A DNA stretch of 64,000 nucleotides. It comes from Atrichornis clamosus. Lineage: Eukaryota; Chordata; Aves; Passeriformes; Menuridae. Below the pieces are notes generated by a model that was given only the letters and a program-made list of their open reading frames with translations, made no database searches and was not told the origin of the DNA. Both the position numbers and the translations under genes were made by a program. Each line of letters opens with the position of its first letter. Position 1 is the stretch's first letter. The stretch is taken from positions 248,001-312,000 of the forward strand of contig WBMZ01012783.1 of NCBI GenBank assembly GCA_013400975.1, given 5' to 3'. Below are positions 11,661-26,600 of this stretch, one piece after another.

Positions 11661-14600
11661 GGACAGCACAGAATTTCAAAAATATTGTTAGGCAAGTGGA
11701 ACATAAATAAAACACTTAGTAAGCAACCTATCAATGTATTGAGTTGAGATGAAATGTTTTGTTGACTTCCATATGTCAAAATATTCAGTTGAATAGATAG
11801 AACTTAGAAGTAAAGGTCACAACTTCATATATGGCATGGCTTGCCATGGAAGTTTTAGTAATTTAGGGAGAAAACCTGTAATGTGCTACCCCTTTACTTC
11901 CAGAAGCTAATAAAAGACATTCAAACAGTTTCATTTTTCATTTGAATGTCACGTATCTTCATAGAACTGGTGTTATGTGTAACAGCAGATCAGGTCAACT
12001 CTCACCTAGATTATTACATATTAGAAATCATAAATTTTTAGATATTAGATTATCCCTATTAATTGTGCATTTACATTTAGCACATTTACATGTACATTGT
12101 GCATACACATTTAGCATTGGAGCCAAAGAATAAAAAATCAAATGTTATCTATTGACTCAGTGGGCTATTGATCAGCAATTTTAATTCATCATGCTCAAAA
12201 ATTTAAAGTTATATGAGAAAGATACATTCTCTCTTGACTACTACAATATGTATAGTCTGATGGACACTACAGATGTTTACAATTACAAAACATAGGTGAA
12301 ATTCATTGTGGATCCTTCCTTGTTTCCACTTGAACAGGGGATCTGTAAACTATATTCAATCCAATGTATGATTTCTATCTCAGATATCAAGAGCAACTGG
12401 TGGTGCATTTCTGATTAAATAAATCAAACCATTCTAAAAGCAGAAAAAGAGTTGTGAAAAGACAGAGGATTTTGCAATGCAGAGACTTTGGTAGTGCATT
12501 TGTTCTCAATTAGTTCCCTATTTACTAGGCTTTTATGATGATTTTAGTAATTATCACAATCAATTACTTCCAAAGATCAGAACATGATTAGGGCCATTAA
12601 AACTAGAAGCAAACTAGAGTGTATAATCAAAAACAATGCGGGCTTCAAGAAATCCACATTGCACTCATAATAACTGGTGATTAATATACTTTTTAAATAA
12701 TAATTACTTGCCGATGTTGCATTATTATGCTAGGTGCTTTTGCTGGTCTTTAAATTGCTATCAGTACAATGCCTGAAATTACATGCATATTATATTTTTT
12801 TAATATCTGTTTTTACAAATGAAATGAGAAAGTTACAAAATGGATCTATATCTTTGAAGTGCTCACAGTTCTAAGGGTCACTTTACAAACACACATAGAA
12901 TTCCTTTTGCTTCCAAACACACATATTTTAATAAAAGTCTGCACAGTCATTAATCTGTAATTTTCTCCACTAGTTTATGTTCTGGTAATAGAGAGTCTGA
13001 TAACAATATGTTCTTTGTGCTTCAATTCTAAAGGAAATTACTGCTGAAGGAAACAGATCACACAGACTCCCATACAGAAGCTGCACAGCAACAGTATAGG
13101 GTATGTCCTGTAACAATAAACCCCAAAGACCGAAGGACCTGCTGTCCAGTAGGTCCTTGGGCACTCACGGGATATTTTTACATCATCAGAAGAGATGACC
13201 ACTGGGAAAATATCCTAAAACAAAAGGCTCAGAAAGTAAATCTCTTCAGCTCAAAATGTTTTTCTGCTGGTTCACAAGGCAAAATACCATATATCCAGGA
13301 GCAGCAATAGGTCAAGTGCAACAGGAAAAAAATTCATTAAGAAAAAAATCAACATTCAGCTTTTCCCATGTCTATCACACTGCTAATTTTTTGTAAAAGT
13401 GGAGGTCCACCCAGAGTTTTGAATAATTATGTTAAGCTCCAGCAAGCTACTCAGTACCATATGTTCATATAAACACATAAAAATATTCCATCTCCAACAT
13501 ATACCGAGCTTAGGCACAGAAAAATAGTGGACAAGCATTCCTCAGAAACTAGACCACCAAGTCTGCCCTGTACTGTGACTTCTTATCAGGATGTTGGTTA
13601 AGTCATAAGGCAATCCTCATCAATGATGAAAGGAAATAAAAGTCCTCTTGATGTATCCCTAAACTTGCCTGGTTTAACATAATCCCTCTTCCCAGTCAAT
13701 GCAGGACATTTTGCCTTCATCAAAATCCAGAGTTCATTGATCAGTCTGATAACACGTAAGCTCAATGATTTGCTCAGCAATCTGTTCTCATGGAAACAAA
13801 TTCTCCTAAATGCACCATCCTAGAAAAATCAAAAGTAATGCAATTGCACATTGATTTTATTTTATGTCTATTCAGACACCAGGCAAAAATTTGAGAAAGA
13901 TCGTGATGTACATTAAGAAAAAAAAAAGAATTAAGTATGTCTTCATTTTAACAAAATAAAATTTATTCATTGTATTTATTTATTCAATCCTCATTAGTTC
14001 TTATTGCTGAAATATCTATGTGATTTTTTTAAATTTAAAATAGAACAGAGAATGGTTTTCATTTAATTACTTGAATGATCAAAGTGATGATCTTTCCAGA
14101 ATTAACGTATTTGAATGGAACAAAATTTTTATAGAAACTTTTCTACAAGTATAGTACATCTGTTCAAAGAGTGATTCTCAACCAGGTCAGGATGCACTAC
14201 AGATCAAGTAAAAGCTCAAGGCTCTTGTTTGCTTATTTAGGGTGTTTGGGGAGGGTTTTTTAGTGGAGGAGAGGAAAAATTTAAATGAGGCCACTCGTAA
14301 AGACATAGCACATCACTACCTTTGTATTTAAGGAAAAAGGTTAGCTAATTCTGGAAAATTTCAATCTAAGCAAAGACTTTTATAAGCAGAATCATGACCA
14401 GAAGCCATTTATATTAGGAGCCCATAGCCAAGGAAAAAGTCACCTCAATGTCCTTGAGCTTTGCACAATTTTTGGTTTTTAACTTTCTGTTTGAGACTGT
14501 AGAGTATGTCAAGGACTTTGAAACAGTCCTCAACCAAAGACTCATGGGAATATGTAGACTAAGTGCCCGGCACCAAAACTCTGTGATTCTGTACTCTGAT

Positions 14601-17600
14601 TGCTTTCACTAGCAACAATAGGCTCTACATGCAGTGGTGTTGTCAGGCTTTCCTGCTCACTCTGCTTTGGATTTCCATTTTTGTCCTATCCGTTTATGTA
14701 TTCCCATATTAGTCACAGAAAAAGGAAGAAAAGCGCTAAGGTAAAACAGAAAAAATAAACAAAGGGCTGTCCTTTACTATATTTGGCAGAATAAAGATTA
14801 ATTTTCATCCAAGAATTCAAAATTAAAAATATTGTATTATCTCCATAAGCTCAACCTGGAATATTCTAACAGCTGCTGAACCTCACCTCTGTAGTACCAC
14901 CAGTGGTAAATGCATCACAGAGAATAGGCATGGAGAGGACATACACAGCTGCAAAGATCACACATATGTGCTGGAGAGAATTCTTGCTACTTGCAAAAAG
15001 ACATTTGAGTGACACGTCCATAAATGAGTTGGACTTGCAGAATGTTGGAAGCCTTGTCTGGCACTGACAGATGTTAAGAAAAGTAAAAAGAAAAAAAGAA
15101 TCCAAGAAGAATATAATTTCTGTTGCTTTGTTTTCCATTTTTTCTCAAAGTCATAGTAGAGCTCTCTTCTATAAAGGACAAACAGAACAGTGACACTTAC
15201 TGTTCTACTGTTCACCTAACGTTGAAAGCCAATGTTAAACCCACTAGGGGAAATAAAGAAAATGTTCAGCATCTTACAGTGAAACAGAAGCAGAATTGTC
15301 TCAGACTTTTAAATTACAGACATAGAGATAAAAATTACATGTGAAAGTGATACAAGAGACAAAACTGTTACATAATGGAGGCGTTTCTTTCCTTGTGGTA
15401 CAGATTAGTAAACCAAACTCTTGCTCAGTTAGATAGGCAAAGCAGCATAGAAGACAATGCATGGATCTGTAGCCATTAAAATGTACTTCCAACATTCAAA
15501 TTTCTTAACCATGGTTTCACTTCAAGTGATTCTTCAGGCAATGTTTAGGAATGATTGGCCTCTTTCCATAAAAACATTAATACATTAACCTTGTGAACTG
15601 TTGAACCAGTAAACAAGACTAATTGAATTAAAAAGGGACAATTCACTTAGGATGGGGGGGAAGTGGATGCATTGATGCAGGGTTTATGCTCAGAAGTTAA
15701 CTGAATAAGCAACTGGCATTTGATAAGTATTAATTTACCCACAATTTGGTGAGCTAAACAAGAACCCCAGCTTTGCCTGAGTTACTGTCTTTATTCCAAG
15801 TTTAGTTTTTCACATTGCTATCTGCAAAGAATGAAGTGGCAGAACAAAGTTGGAAATAATGTTTAAAGTACAGAATCAATTTGTTCTAGAAAACCAAAAA
15901 TATTCATACTTTACTAAGCTACTTTACCACTCCCTATCCAAGTTCTTCTTCCTTCATGGATCAAAAAAAAATCACTAGTCAGGGAGTGGTGGGCTTAGCC
16001 AATGATAAATATCATCCTGCATGTTCTTCTGCCACCACAATTTTGACATCCTCCCTGCACATCTGGGGTGCTTCAGTGAGTTTTTGGAACTTGGCTCCCC
16101 ATGGAGACAATTTGGATCCTCCAAACAGAATGTGTTTAAATAAACCTTCTGTCTAGTATTGCTAATATGTACTTAATGAAACAGGATGAGCCATGTGTTT
16201 AATCAGAAAAATAATTACTTGATTCACAGGCTAGGAGAAATTAAACAGGACAAATATTCTTAAGGGGAATAATTTCTACCTGTATTGATGCAGGAGTTGC
16301 TGACTGTGAAATCCTAGAAAGATACCTGAATCTTGATATTTCTCTCTGTTGTATGCAAAGAAATTACCAAACACTCTGGGGAAAAAAAAAAAAGTGTCCT
16401 CTTTCTATATACAGAAGTGGTTTTTGAAAGCAAATATTCATTTCATCTTCATGGAAAAAACCAAATCAATACCACAATCTATTTAGGATATCCCCTTAGC
16501 CAATTCCTTTAGATAGATCTAAATCACTCAGCCTTTCCCCTGCAGATCCACTGAACCTTACCACCATGCCAAAAATAGCTGTGGCATCAGCACTTGATGA
16601 ATATTAGTCTTTTCAAAAGATGGCAAAATGAAGTTCTGGAAATCCAGCAATAAAAATGTGACAGAACTCTTGTTTTGAGCCAGCACAATTAGTCTGAGTT
16701 AGAAGCAGAAATATAACTCTTTGGCAGAGACAGCCAACTTTAAGCCAAATATCAAAACCAGTACTATCATAAGGAGATTGAAAGTCCTTCCATGAAACAG
16801 CAAGAACTTTTCTTTTCTTTTACAGAATGGTATTTGGATTTGTAATACTGAAATTTCAGAATCCTTACAAGGATGAATACACAATTTATAAACATTTTCA
16901 TATAGCAAGTGACTGTTAATTTAAGTTTGTCAAAAGTAAAGGAAGGTGCCTGGTAACAGCATTCTAATGAGATTCATGCAAAAAAATTTTAAGGAACAGA
17001 ATACCATATTCATATGATACAAGGAAATCCGAGGTTGTTTAATGATCCCTATATTTATCATGATAGAAATTATTAATAGTCATGAAATCTTTTTAGTTTA
17101 TCATTATCATTTTTGTTACTTTTTTATTTCTGTATCTACTAAAAAGCACTGCTCCTACAAAATCATATTTACCCACTTTCTGACTTTCTGCATCAAATGG
17201 GGTTAATCATGAATGAAAATAATGAATACATCCTCAAATATTAATAATTTGAAGCTGACAGTTTTATGTTAATAGAAACCCATGTCTGTGATGAAAGTCA
17301 TATCATCAACCACAACACTTTTAGATATGTTACCTTGATTTTACCTTGGAGGATGCTTTCCTGATGCTCGTCATTCAGAGCAAGTTGTCTCACCACATCC
17401 TTGATGGTAACAACTTAAAATAATATAAATGGTGGCATTATGCCAGTTCTACAAGCAGCAGACAGTAAGTGTGGAAGGCAAGGTATGATTTAAAGGACCC
17501 TTAATATTGCTGCGGCGAGGTAAAAGAGAAAAAGACCATTGCCCAAAACTTTTGCAATCCCAATGGGAAATAGTGATTTCAGTTTTGTGTCTCCACATGT

Positions 17601-20600
17601 AAGAGAAGATATTTTACCCCACACAGGTGTATTTAATCAACAGATGAGCAATTTTATTTCAATAGTGAGCAATGATAGCTCAATGATGTGAAATAGTCTC
17701 CAACTAGATGCATCTCTATTGCTTTATATTTGCCTAACTTTAATCATGATTTTGCTTAGAACAAGAATGTTAAGTTTTTCCTGTATCAAGACTGTACTAA
17801 TAATTTGTTGTGTCACAGAAATGGTCAATAATATTCATTAATGTTTGGTGCATTTGTCAGTCTGACACGACTAGCAACTTAAAATGAAAATAATCAAACT
17901 CATAAAACAACATGTTTCCACATTTAATGTGAACACAAATAATGTCATCAGCTAAGAGAGATAGAAAGTCAACAACATCATTAATTTAAAGATTATCTGC
18001 AATGAAGTAATAAAATAGCAGATATATTTGTATAGGAATATCAGTCTAAAACTCTTCTAATTACATTGACAATAAAGCAGGGCAACAGTGAGGAAAAATA
18101 TATCTTTCTGAAGTTGTACATCATTATGGCAGGCATGTTTTGCACTGGTACAAACTGTTCTCCACATAGCAAAATATAGCTTTATCTTCTTTGGTGAGAA
18201 ATACCTGAAGTAATTGCGAACAGTTGAGATGAGGTCACATAAATCTCCTTGACTGAATGAGGGGACCTCTGAGTGTCAGGGACTGATTATTTAGATTCAG
18301 AAAGGCCCAACAGCATCTTACCTCTGATGTCAGTAGAAACAGGAGCAGTTCCAAGGTCCACTGCACTGGAGTTCTCCAGAAAGTAAAATTGCTCTGCATT
18401 GGGCCCAATACTTGATTTCTCCAGAATGTAAAGTTACTGTGCATTGGGCCAAATACCTAATTTCTCATTTTAATTACTGACATTGAAAACATGCAAGTTG
18501 AACTTTAATTAACATTAATTCTGCATCAAATACCAATAGGACTTATCAGTAATAAATAGCAATCAGCAATAAATGAGATTATTTTAGCTGCACATTTTGC
18601 CAGCAATGAGAATTTTAGGTGCACAATGAATGACTTAAAATCTAAATACAGTCCAAGCCTCTGCAGTTACATAAATTCCACTGTTATGCTTTCAAATTAC
18701 TTGCCACAGCCTCGTATGTATTACGTTATACAGGTGTTAGAGAGGAGACAGAGAAAAATGAACCTTAAGATTACATTTCATTTTAATTATGCAAAATTAT
18801 GCTAATTACTTTTTAAATATGGCTTTTTTTACTTCAGCCAACCTATAGCTTTTTCTGCTATCTGGCCTAATCATTGGTGTTGTTATGATCATACATATAC
18901 AAGCTCTTTTGATTTTAAAAGACTAAGAAAACAAAAGTAAAATGTTGTCCAAAATGTTATTTAAGGGAAGACAGAGTTCACATAGAAACAGAGTTTATGA
19001 TATCTCAGAAAGGAATAACATCAGTATCTCTTTTTAAAAAGAGCATTATCATCCTAGGATCTACTAGTCCTGAATCCTCAAAGGAAATCTGAGTCCTCTG
19101 CAAATATTTTAAGAGTTTCTCTTCTGCACTGTTACAACTCATGTGGATTTTAAAAAACAATGAAAATATCCTCCACTTTTCTCCTAGATTAGCAGCACAA
19201 GTACTTGCTTTTCCACTTTCCTCTTGTAATTATTTTAGTTCTTATAAAGTCCATATTAAAGCTTCTGGATGTTCTTTTCTATGACTGCGTGTGCCAGACA
19301 AGACCCTCAAGAAATGTGGTAGCAGGCTACATTTTTGCCAGTCATGTAAGATAAGAACTTGTTAGTTCAGTTAATGTTTTAACCATCTAATCAAGCAAAT
19401 GATTTGATTAATAAAGAAAGACCTCTTTAAGGATACCATTCAATAGCTATTCTTCCCAAATGTTATGCTCACTCTGGATTCTGAGGTGGGTAGTTTCATT
19501 CTTCCTCAAGAACAGCGAAGGGCTAAAAGCAGTCATCAATGACCTAAGGTCTGAACTGGGAAGTGTTTTTGGTCATGGTGATAATGATGGGGTCCTTTTA
19601 TTCTTAGTCTCAGTGACCACTTAGGTCATTTTTACACATGTACTTATCACAGTTTGCTTCCTCCTCCTTAATTCTCAGCTACAGCTCACACAACACACTC
19701 CCTCAGTCCCAATTAGCTGCGGTTGGATGCACAGTGACAAACCTAGTTTGTAACACCTTTTAAAATACATAGGATTCACAGAACTCACACTATACCAGGT
19801 GAGCCTGTGGTCACTTTGCCACCATACTATCGTTAAAAAACACAAAAATCAACTCTGGCTAAAGCAAACCTACGCAAGTTCTGAGAGCCTGCACTCCCAC
19901 ATCAATACAAACTCTATATCTTAATTTTAGCAATGGTAGAACTATATTAGTCAGGATAGAGTTGTGAATGTCCTCCTGCCCAGCCCTGCACACTGGGAAA
20001 CAATCCATTTATATGCTACCTGGGGAGACCTCAGAAGTGCATGAAGACTGATGTTGCTTGAAGAAGAGCAGTGTTCTTCCCCTATGTTTAATATAAAGTT
20101 AAATTTATTTAGCAATCCTAAAATTTACCTTGCAAAGGGTATTGCACACACCACACAATTCAAGACTTCATTACCTAAAAATGTCAGGAAGAGTCATGAA
20201 TTCTCCCATGCCCAAAAGATAAAAACTGAATCTGGTGACATTATGAGAGTCTCCCTTGTGAAATTCAGATAATTAAAGGATTTAACCTTGCATTACCCTC
20301 AGACCAGCTGACATCATAAGGATGAGGAAAGGATAAAATCAAAAGAAAAATGTGTTTCTGTATATAAATATTAATCCCCAAAGTGGCTTCCATTATAACA
20401 AAAAATATAAACAGGGCAGGTAACAGATGGTTTATTCTGCCCTTGAAGAAACAGTCAGCCAATAAATTTATGAAGTGCTGAAATTTTTAGACGCAGAGGT
20501 CAGTATCACTGTAAATGCAAATAGTTAATATAGAATTTTACTTTGAGTATTCATTATTCTCAGAAAGTTATCCTTATAAATATTTTTCCATTAATGTGAA

Positions 20601-22839
20601 GTTTGTGTTTATTCTTCTAATGTTGCATGGAAAAATACATTAAAGGATAAAACAAACAACTTTTTTTTTTAATACATAAAGGATTTATGTAATGCTTTCC
20701 ATAACTTAGGCAAATCCCTTTCAAAGTCATATTCCCTTTTGTTTCTACTGCTACTTGCAAATGTAAGTATTTATAGTCTCCATTTTTTTTTTATAGTCTA
20801 GCCAATGGGATAAAATGCCATTAAATTGTTGCTTTGGGATGAATGTAAGTCCTTGGAGAAGAGGCTCAGGTTCTTAAAGTGGGATCCAAGGTGCATCACA
20901 AATAATAGGGAATCTACTATCTTGAAAACAGATGCAAGTATTACAGTGCCTTTCACAGAGTCAGCCCTCCTGTCTCTTAATTCTTTCATATGGTTTGTTT
21001 AAAGCATTTGTTGTATAAGGAAAAGGTTCAGATGAACAAATACTTTTAAAGATTTTTAAAAATTATGAACAGTACGTTCACATATCCCAAAGATAATGCT
21101 AACTGGACAATTAAGTTGCACTATTCCAGAAAGATAAGAACTGCAAACAGCTTGTTTCCTTTTATTTGATTGCTCAGAGTAGGGATCATTATTATTTTAC
21201 GGACAGCATTTCTGCTGTTACTGTCTTTTGAGTTGATCAAAGTGATGCAATGAGGCTAATTTCCTCTTCATTGTTTTCTCATGTTCACCAAATTTTCCGA
21301 TGAGATTCTGAAATTCTAAAGCACAAATAAATGCATACACAAAATAAAAAGTATATTCTTTGTTAAATACTTCTATTTTTTTTAAGCAACATTTATATCC
21401 CGCTTACACCTCAAACATGCCTCTTAATAAATAATCAAGAATCTCATCATTATCATGTCTTCATGAAGATTAAAATAAATTTACATGTATACATCAAAAA
21501 GCAACTTTGGGAATATAACATGCTATCTCATATAACCTTTCATAATTCAGACTTAAAGCAGTTAGAAGATCTTTCTCTTCAAGATATTCCAGGACATGGG
21601 ATAAGAGTAAAAAGTATACAGGAACAGAACAGCAGGATTACTCTTTCTCAGAAACATTACCATAGAAGAGGAGACTGTGTACATAAGTGATATGCTACCA
21701 GCTAGGTTAAAAATGTAAATCCAAATGGTAAATTAAGCTAGAACTTACATAGCAAAAGACCATTTCTGGGGTTTTGCTAAACAACAGCCAAAAAAAAACC
21801 CAGAAAAGACAGATGGTAATAAAAGTATTGATAAACACTGGACTTGTGGGGAAAGGAGATGGAAAATTACTATCCCATCCCAGATGTGTCTAATAGTGTA
21901 ATCTATACAGGAAGAAATACAGGATAAGAAAAAATTATTGTCCTAAGAACCGATATTCTTACTAAGACAAACTTTAATATTAAAGAAGTGATTGATATGG
22001 GAAATTGAAATACAATAAAAAAGAACCTGCAAGTCAAAAAGTTGTTGTCTGGTAAAATGGACATAGATTGTAAGTCTGAAGAAGTTTTTGTAATTTCAAA
22101 GATATGCAAGGCAATGTGAGGATCAGATTTTTAAAAATATTATTAACAATTTTGATTTATCATAGGAGAACTTAAAAATCTGGGAAAGTTTTCAGCAGCT
22201 GTGCTATTTACTTGTTTCTCTATTCTCAGCTCATATATAGGAACAGAAGTCAAGGTCATCATCCTGAATCTTTTAGTGTATGTGAGCTTCAGTGCTGAAA
22301 CTCTAATGTGTGACAATCCTAATGAAATGGTCCCATTCTCTGAAACAAAACATTTTATAGAGGATGGATGAGGAAGCAGATTATAAAATTGCTAATTTTT
22401 ATCAAATAACGTGGTAGATTAGATTTTTTTAAGTAGTGTGATTTCGTCCTATTTGCTCATGCACCTCTGCATGCTAAAATGAGATGCCAGGTGCACATCA
22501 GAGGCCTAAAGCTCTAACCATGCAATTTTATATGAAAAGACACTATTTGGTGGTTCAAGCAATTTCTATTTGTAGCAGTAATACATTGAGATTGTCTGTA
22601 TCTGAGGCAGACTCTTTGTTTTCCAAGCTGAGCAAAATGAGAACATAAAAAACATTAAAAAATGAAACCTGTCTAGCTAGTTGATAACGGATGAAATGAA
22701 AAATTTGGTTAAATGTAATGCAATTAGATTTCAGTAATGTGCTTGACTTGGCACGATATGAAAGTCAGAAAACCAGAAAATCAGCATGCTATACATTACA
22801 CATGTTCAGCTCTGAATACCTAGCAAATCTCAAAGTATA
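11661..22839. other. long AT-rich stretch, no gene seen
   Basis: More than 11 kb without a recognised gene or clear interspersed repeat. It contains a 45-bp tandem duplication (18372), many poly(A)/poly(T) runs of 8-12 bases and scattered short open frames without known motifs. A stretch at about 15990-16165 ending in AATAAACCTTCTGTC is mildly LTR-like, but I could not confirm it. Real exons of a long gene could be hidden here, since short exons cannot be ruled out by inspection. Confidence 0.5.
18372..18461. repeat. two-copy 45-bp tandem repeat
   Basis: Unit 1 (18372-18416) and unit 2 (18417-18461) both begin TTCTCCAGAA and share TGCATTGGGCC; about 37 of 45 positions agree. A third copy seems to begin at 18462 but breaks after TTCTC. 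Unit length is a multiple of three, so the minus-strand reading frame repeats as well, but there is no sign that it is translated. Confidence 0.85.
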
Positions 22840-23008
22840 ATTAATTCCAGAGCAAAGGCTCCTTGGTGAGCAGGTGTGCATCTTGGAGATCCCACAGGGA
22901 ACAGTTCCTGATCCTACTCTGTTTATAAGGTTGTTAGCCCACAAAATGATGAATTCCATACTGACTAAGTTTGAAAATGACACAAGCACAAAATACAGAA
23001 GAGAATAG
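22840..23008 (+). mobile_element. CR1-like LINE relic, reverse-transcriptase palm
   Basis: An open frame from 22886 to the TAG at 23006 reads Ile-Pro-Gln-Gly-Thr-Val-Pro-Asp-Pro-Thr-Leu-Phe, then, after a spacer, Leu-Thr-Lys-Phe-Glu-Asn-Asp-Thr. In CR1/L2-type reverse transcriptases the corresponding motifs are (V/I)PQGSVLGP-LF and KFADDT. Motif order and spacing fit, so this is a reverse-transcriptase fragment. The metal-binding Ala-Asp-Asp is changed to Glu-Asn-Asp, so the sequence is dead. The upstream part, about 22840-22885, reads less clearly. No LINE 3' end is found downstream. CR1 is preferred as it is the dominant bird LINE, but another L2-like clade is possible. Confidence 0.65.
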
Positions 23009-23666
23009 GTAACAAATAATATTCTTTATTTTTCAGTCAGGGGACTAAAACCAAATCTTGCATGGCATTATGGCAAAGTTTAACATTAATACAGGAAGTA
23101 CTTGCAGAATGGAGAATGCTGGTAAGCAGTGGCTCTGAAGAATTAAAACTCATGATACAGAAAGATATTGCTACCCTTGTATCTGCTTTGAAGGTGAACG
23201 TTACGGAAATGCTGCATCCAGCTTTAGTATTCAAAACTGAAAAATAACCGGAGAATGACCAATGTACTAAAAATGTAAGGTGAAATACTTCCATTCATTT
23301 GCTCTGCTGATAAAAAGAATAATTTTTTTACACTGTTTACAGTTTGTATATCAGCATGTGCATGTATATACATCTATATGAGGCATACTGAATTGATAAA
23401 ACATTGAATTTAGCGGTGATCAAAGATGAAAATTTTTGTACAGCAGTACAAAGAAGTCATGTTATCAAAAACCAGTTATCTTGTTTAAGTGCATTCATTA
23501 GGAAGATACATTTATTTCAATATCATTTTTTTTCTTTAAAACATAGCATCAAAACAACTGCTTATGTTCTCTTTATTTTGTTTATTTCTGCTTACCAACC
23601 TAAAGGATCCAAACTAAAACAAATATCTATGAAAAGACAATGTTCTGCCACGTTGATGTCATCTAC

Positions 23667-23694
23667 AAATAAATAAATAAATAAATAAATAAAT
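23667..23694 (+). repeat. (AAAT)7 microsatellite
   Basis: Seven uninterrupted AAAT units, followed by very AT-rich DNA to about 23840. Confidence 0.95.
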
Positions 23695-26600
23695 TTATTA
23701 ATATTTTAAGTCTTTATTGCAAACACAAATTAACTTATTCATTTGAATACAAAACTAATAATTAACAGCATAAAAAATATCATAGATAAATTAGATTCCC
23801 TATTGATAAGAATTTAAAAATAAATACTAAATATTTTTCAAAAATGTATTTCTAATTAAGACTCAGGTACAAAACTTTAAAAAGGTATTTGGTCAGATAA
23901 GCCTTATGCCTTTCAGAAAGTGAGAGTAGGTCATGGTACATCTTCCTTTAACTTCAAAAGGATTTTTTTTTAAAGTAAAAGAAAAATGCAGCATTTAAGT
24001 TGGTACGGAACTTTTCCTTCACTTTCCTTCAGCTTCTTTCGTTGTACCATGAAAGGAGAGAGTCCATGTAATATCGATTAGGAATATAATGACATGTCAG
24101 GCCCCTAGGGCAGCAAGAAAGTAGAAGAAAGGCAAGCAGACACTACGTCTTCTTGCCTTATGAAATACGGATATTGTTTTTAGAGTTCCTTCTGCAAAGC
24201 TGACTTTGGAGTAAAATTTTGTTGTCTCTCTTTTTGCAGTGCAATATAATGGAAAAGCCAAACAGATTAATTCTTTCTATTCCTAAAACTAGTGATTCCA
24301 CAACCAGAGAACGAATGAGCCCTTGCAGATAAGCATCCTTCTGAAATCCCCTTGCTTCTGCTACCAAACTTCTTAAAGCTATTTCTGTATCATGCTGCTG
24401 ACTTTTGCACTTTCACAAAAACACATAGATGCTACAGGATCAAGAAAACACCTTAAACCAGCCATACTCTTTATTTCTCTCCAATCCTCATTTTCAATTG
24501 CAGTTCAATCATTTCATTTAAAAATTCCAAGTATTTCAGCTAAGATGTCCTTGTGAAAAGTTTTGGATGAATGATTGAAGTTTATCATAAGAAAAAGAAA
24601 CAGAAAGACAAGATTTTCAATGAAAAGTGTTGGAAATAAAATATGATATGGTATATAAAAAAAACCCGAACAAGTGCTTCAATGTTTTAAAAGAAAATCA
24701 ATTGTCATTGTTATAGTTTTTTATTCTAAGCCAGAATACAACATCCAAAAACTCAGGATTTGAAATTTCTTTCATGCTTTTGTTTTTGATAGAATCTCTC
24801 CTTTTCTTCCTACCAGTTGGCCTACTTAGCCAATATTCAGTGCTATAGATCTATAATAAGGACAATTATAATTACAATCTGAATTACTCTTTCCTTTGTT
24901 AATTATTGGTCTTCAACATCACAAAACTTGTTGCTTATGATGTCATGCAGGAATAACAGCAGCAAACTCAGATGCCAAGTCCTTATACCATCCATTTCTA
25001 AAAACTCTTTATAGCAAATTACAAAAATGGTGAGTCCAACTTTGTTCTTCTGAAGGGGAATACCAGTCTTGCACTGCTTAGATCAACCATTCAGAAATTA
25101 TATCTGAAAGAATTGCACGTTTTCACTCTAATCAGAATTTTATCTAAACCTAATTGTTGATTGTTAATCAGCATGGCACAGTTCATTTTACATATGAAAC
25201 TCCAGCCTTCTTTACTGGAGCATAACACCTGTCCAGCACTAATTATTATTTATTTGTATTACATTCCTGCCTCCAGCTTCTGTTGCAGCTGTGATCCCAT
25301 TGTAAGTAGAACTGTAAAAGCACAGAACAAGATGGTGCCCACTTAGAACTTTACAAGCAATACAGCAGATGGATATAGACTGCCAGGGGACTGCATGGAA
25401 ATAATGAGATGGTAATTATTAGTGCAATGGGGAGCAGTGTTGTAGAATTCATGGGTTCATTACAGGAAAGGGAAATTTAAGAAATTGAAAGGAATCAACT
25501 TTCTGGGTGCTACTCTCGAAGTTCCATGAAAGGCAGCAGAGAGAAAAGCTACTAGTTAAAGACAATTATCTCTTTGTTAATAGGCATGAGGTTGAGGGCT
25601 GATCAGAGGGGAAGTTGAATAGTTAGGTGAAAGTAGGAGAATGGTAAAGGAAATCTGCCATCTAAGGTTTCATGCAAAGGATTACAGCACAGGAGGAAAT
25701 GACAGAATCAAAGTAGAAAACAAGATAAAATTTGTCAAGTCCTGAGATATGGAAGTGCTGGCAATTAAGAAACCAGTTGATAAGAGTTTTACCTTTAGAA
25801 CTGTCAGCTCAAGCATTAAAAGTAAAACAGCCTCATCACAGAAAATATGTGTGTAAAAGCCTGAGCAATCAGGTAAACACTTAGTAGCATGGAGTCATAA
25901 AGGGAAAAAATCTCAAAAACAGATTCACTATCCAAACTCACACCTCCAGCACACCACAGAATTTTGCCTAACACAGTTCTTTCCTCAAGCAAAGCTGTCC
26001 CTGCTTTATGAACTTCTGACACCACTTTCACCTAGCAAGTTGTTGGATAGGGAGTGACATAAAACTGATGGCCTTTCTGGTCTTCTTCTCACCTTTTGCA
26101 GGTGATGGACTTCTCTCTACTACATTGATTTCTAAGGTCTATAAGGTATTCCTGGATACTCCATCAGAGATTGATTCTATACTATTAAGCAATCATTCCT
26201 TACAAATTATTGGGATAAGGATCCAAAAGAAATTTTCTAGAGTTGCTACCACCTCCTAGGATTCATAAAACTTTTCACGTCTGTGTCTTTTCCCCTGCCT
26301 GCAGTCTCTCAGCTCGACCCAAACAGAAAATATATGCAGTTACTGCTTTTAAAATAAAGCGATTTTGTATTATTGCTCTAAATTTTCCCAATTCTCTGAA
26401 TTAAACATAATTTAGCCTGAAATATCCAGGGAACAACAACAACCTAATTTCTGGCAAGAGTGGTTTAATTTTTGCATTATATTTTAAGTGGTTACGGGTG
26501 GTAGTGTATAATGTAGCCTAAGGCTGGTAGTTAAAAACTGCGTATACAGTAAATGTAGAGAGTAAATTCCAGTGATAGTTTAGATCAGGCAGCAAGGACT

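Noticed and set aside
15956..16165. Possible LTR piece ending in AATAAACCTTCTGTC
   Set aside because: AATAAA in a moderately GC-rich stretch is suggestive, but no TG start, no TATA pairing and no flanking duplication were found.
24158..24415. Minus-strand frame of about 85 codons with helical, charged composition
   Set aside because: Protein-like at first sight, but about twenty such lengths are expected by chance, and no family, donor site or start fits well.
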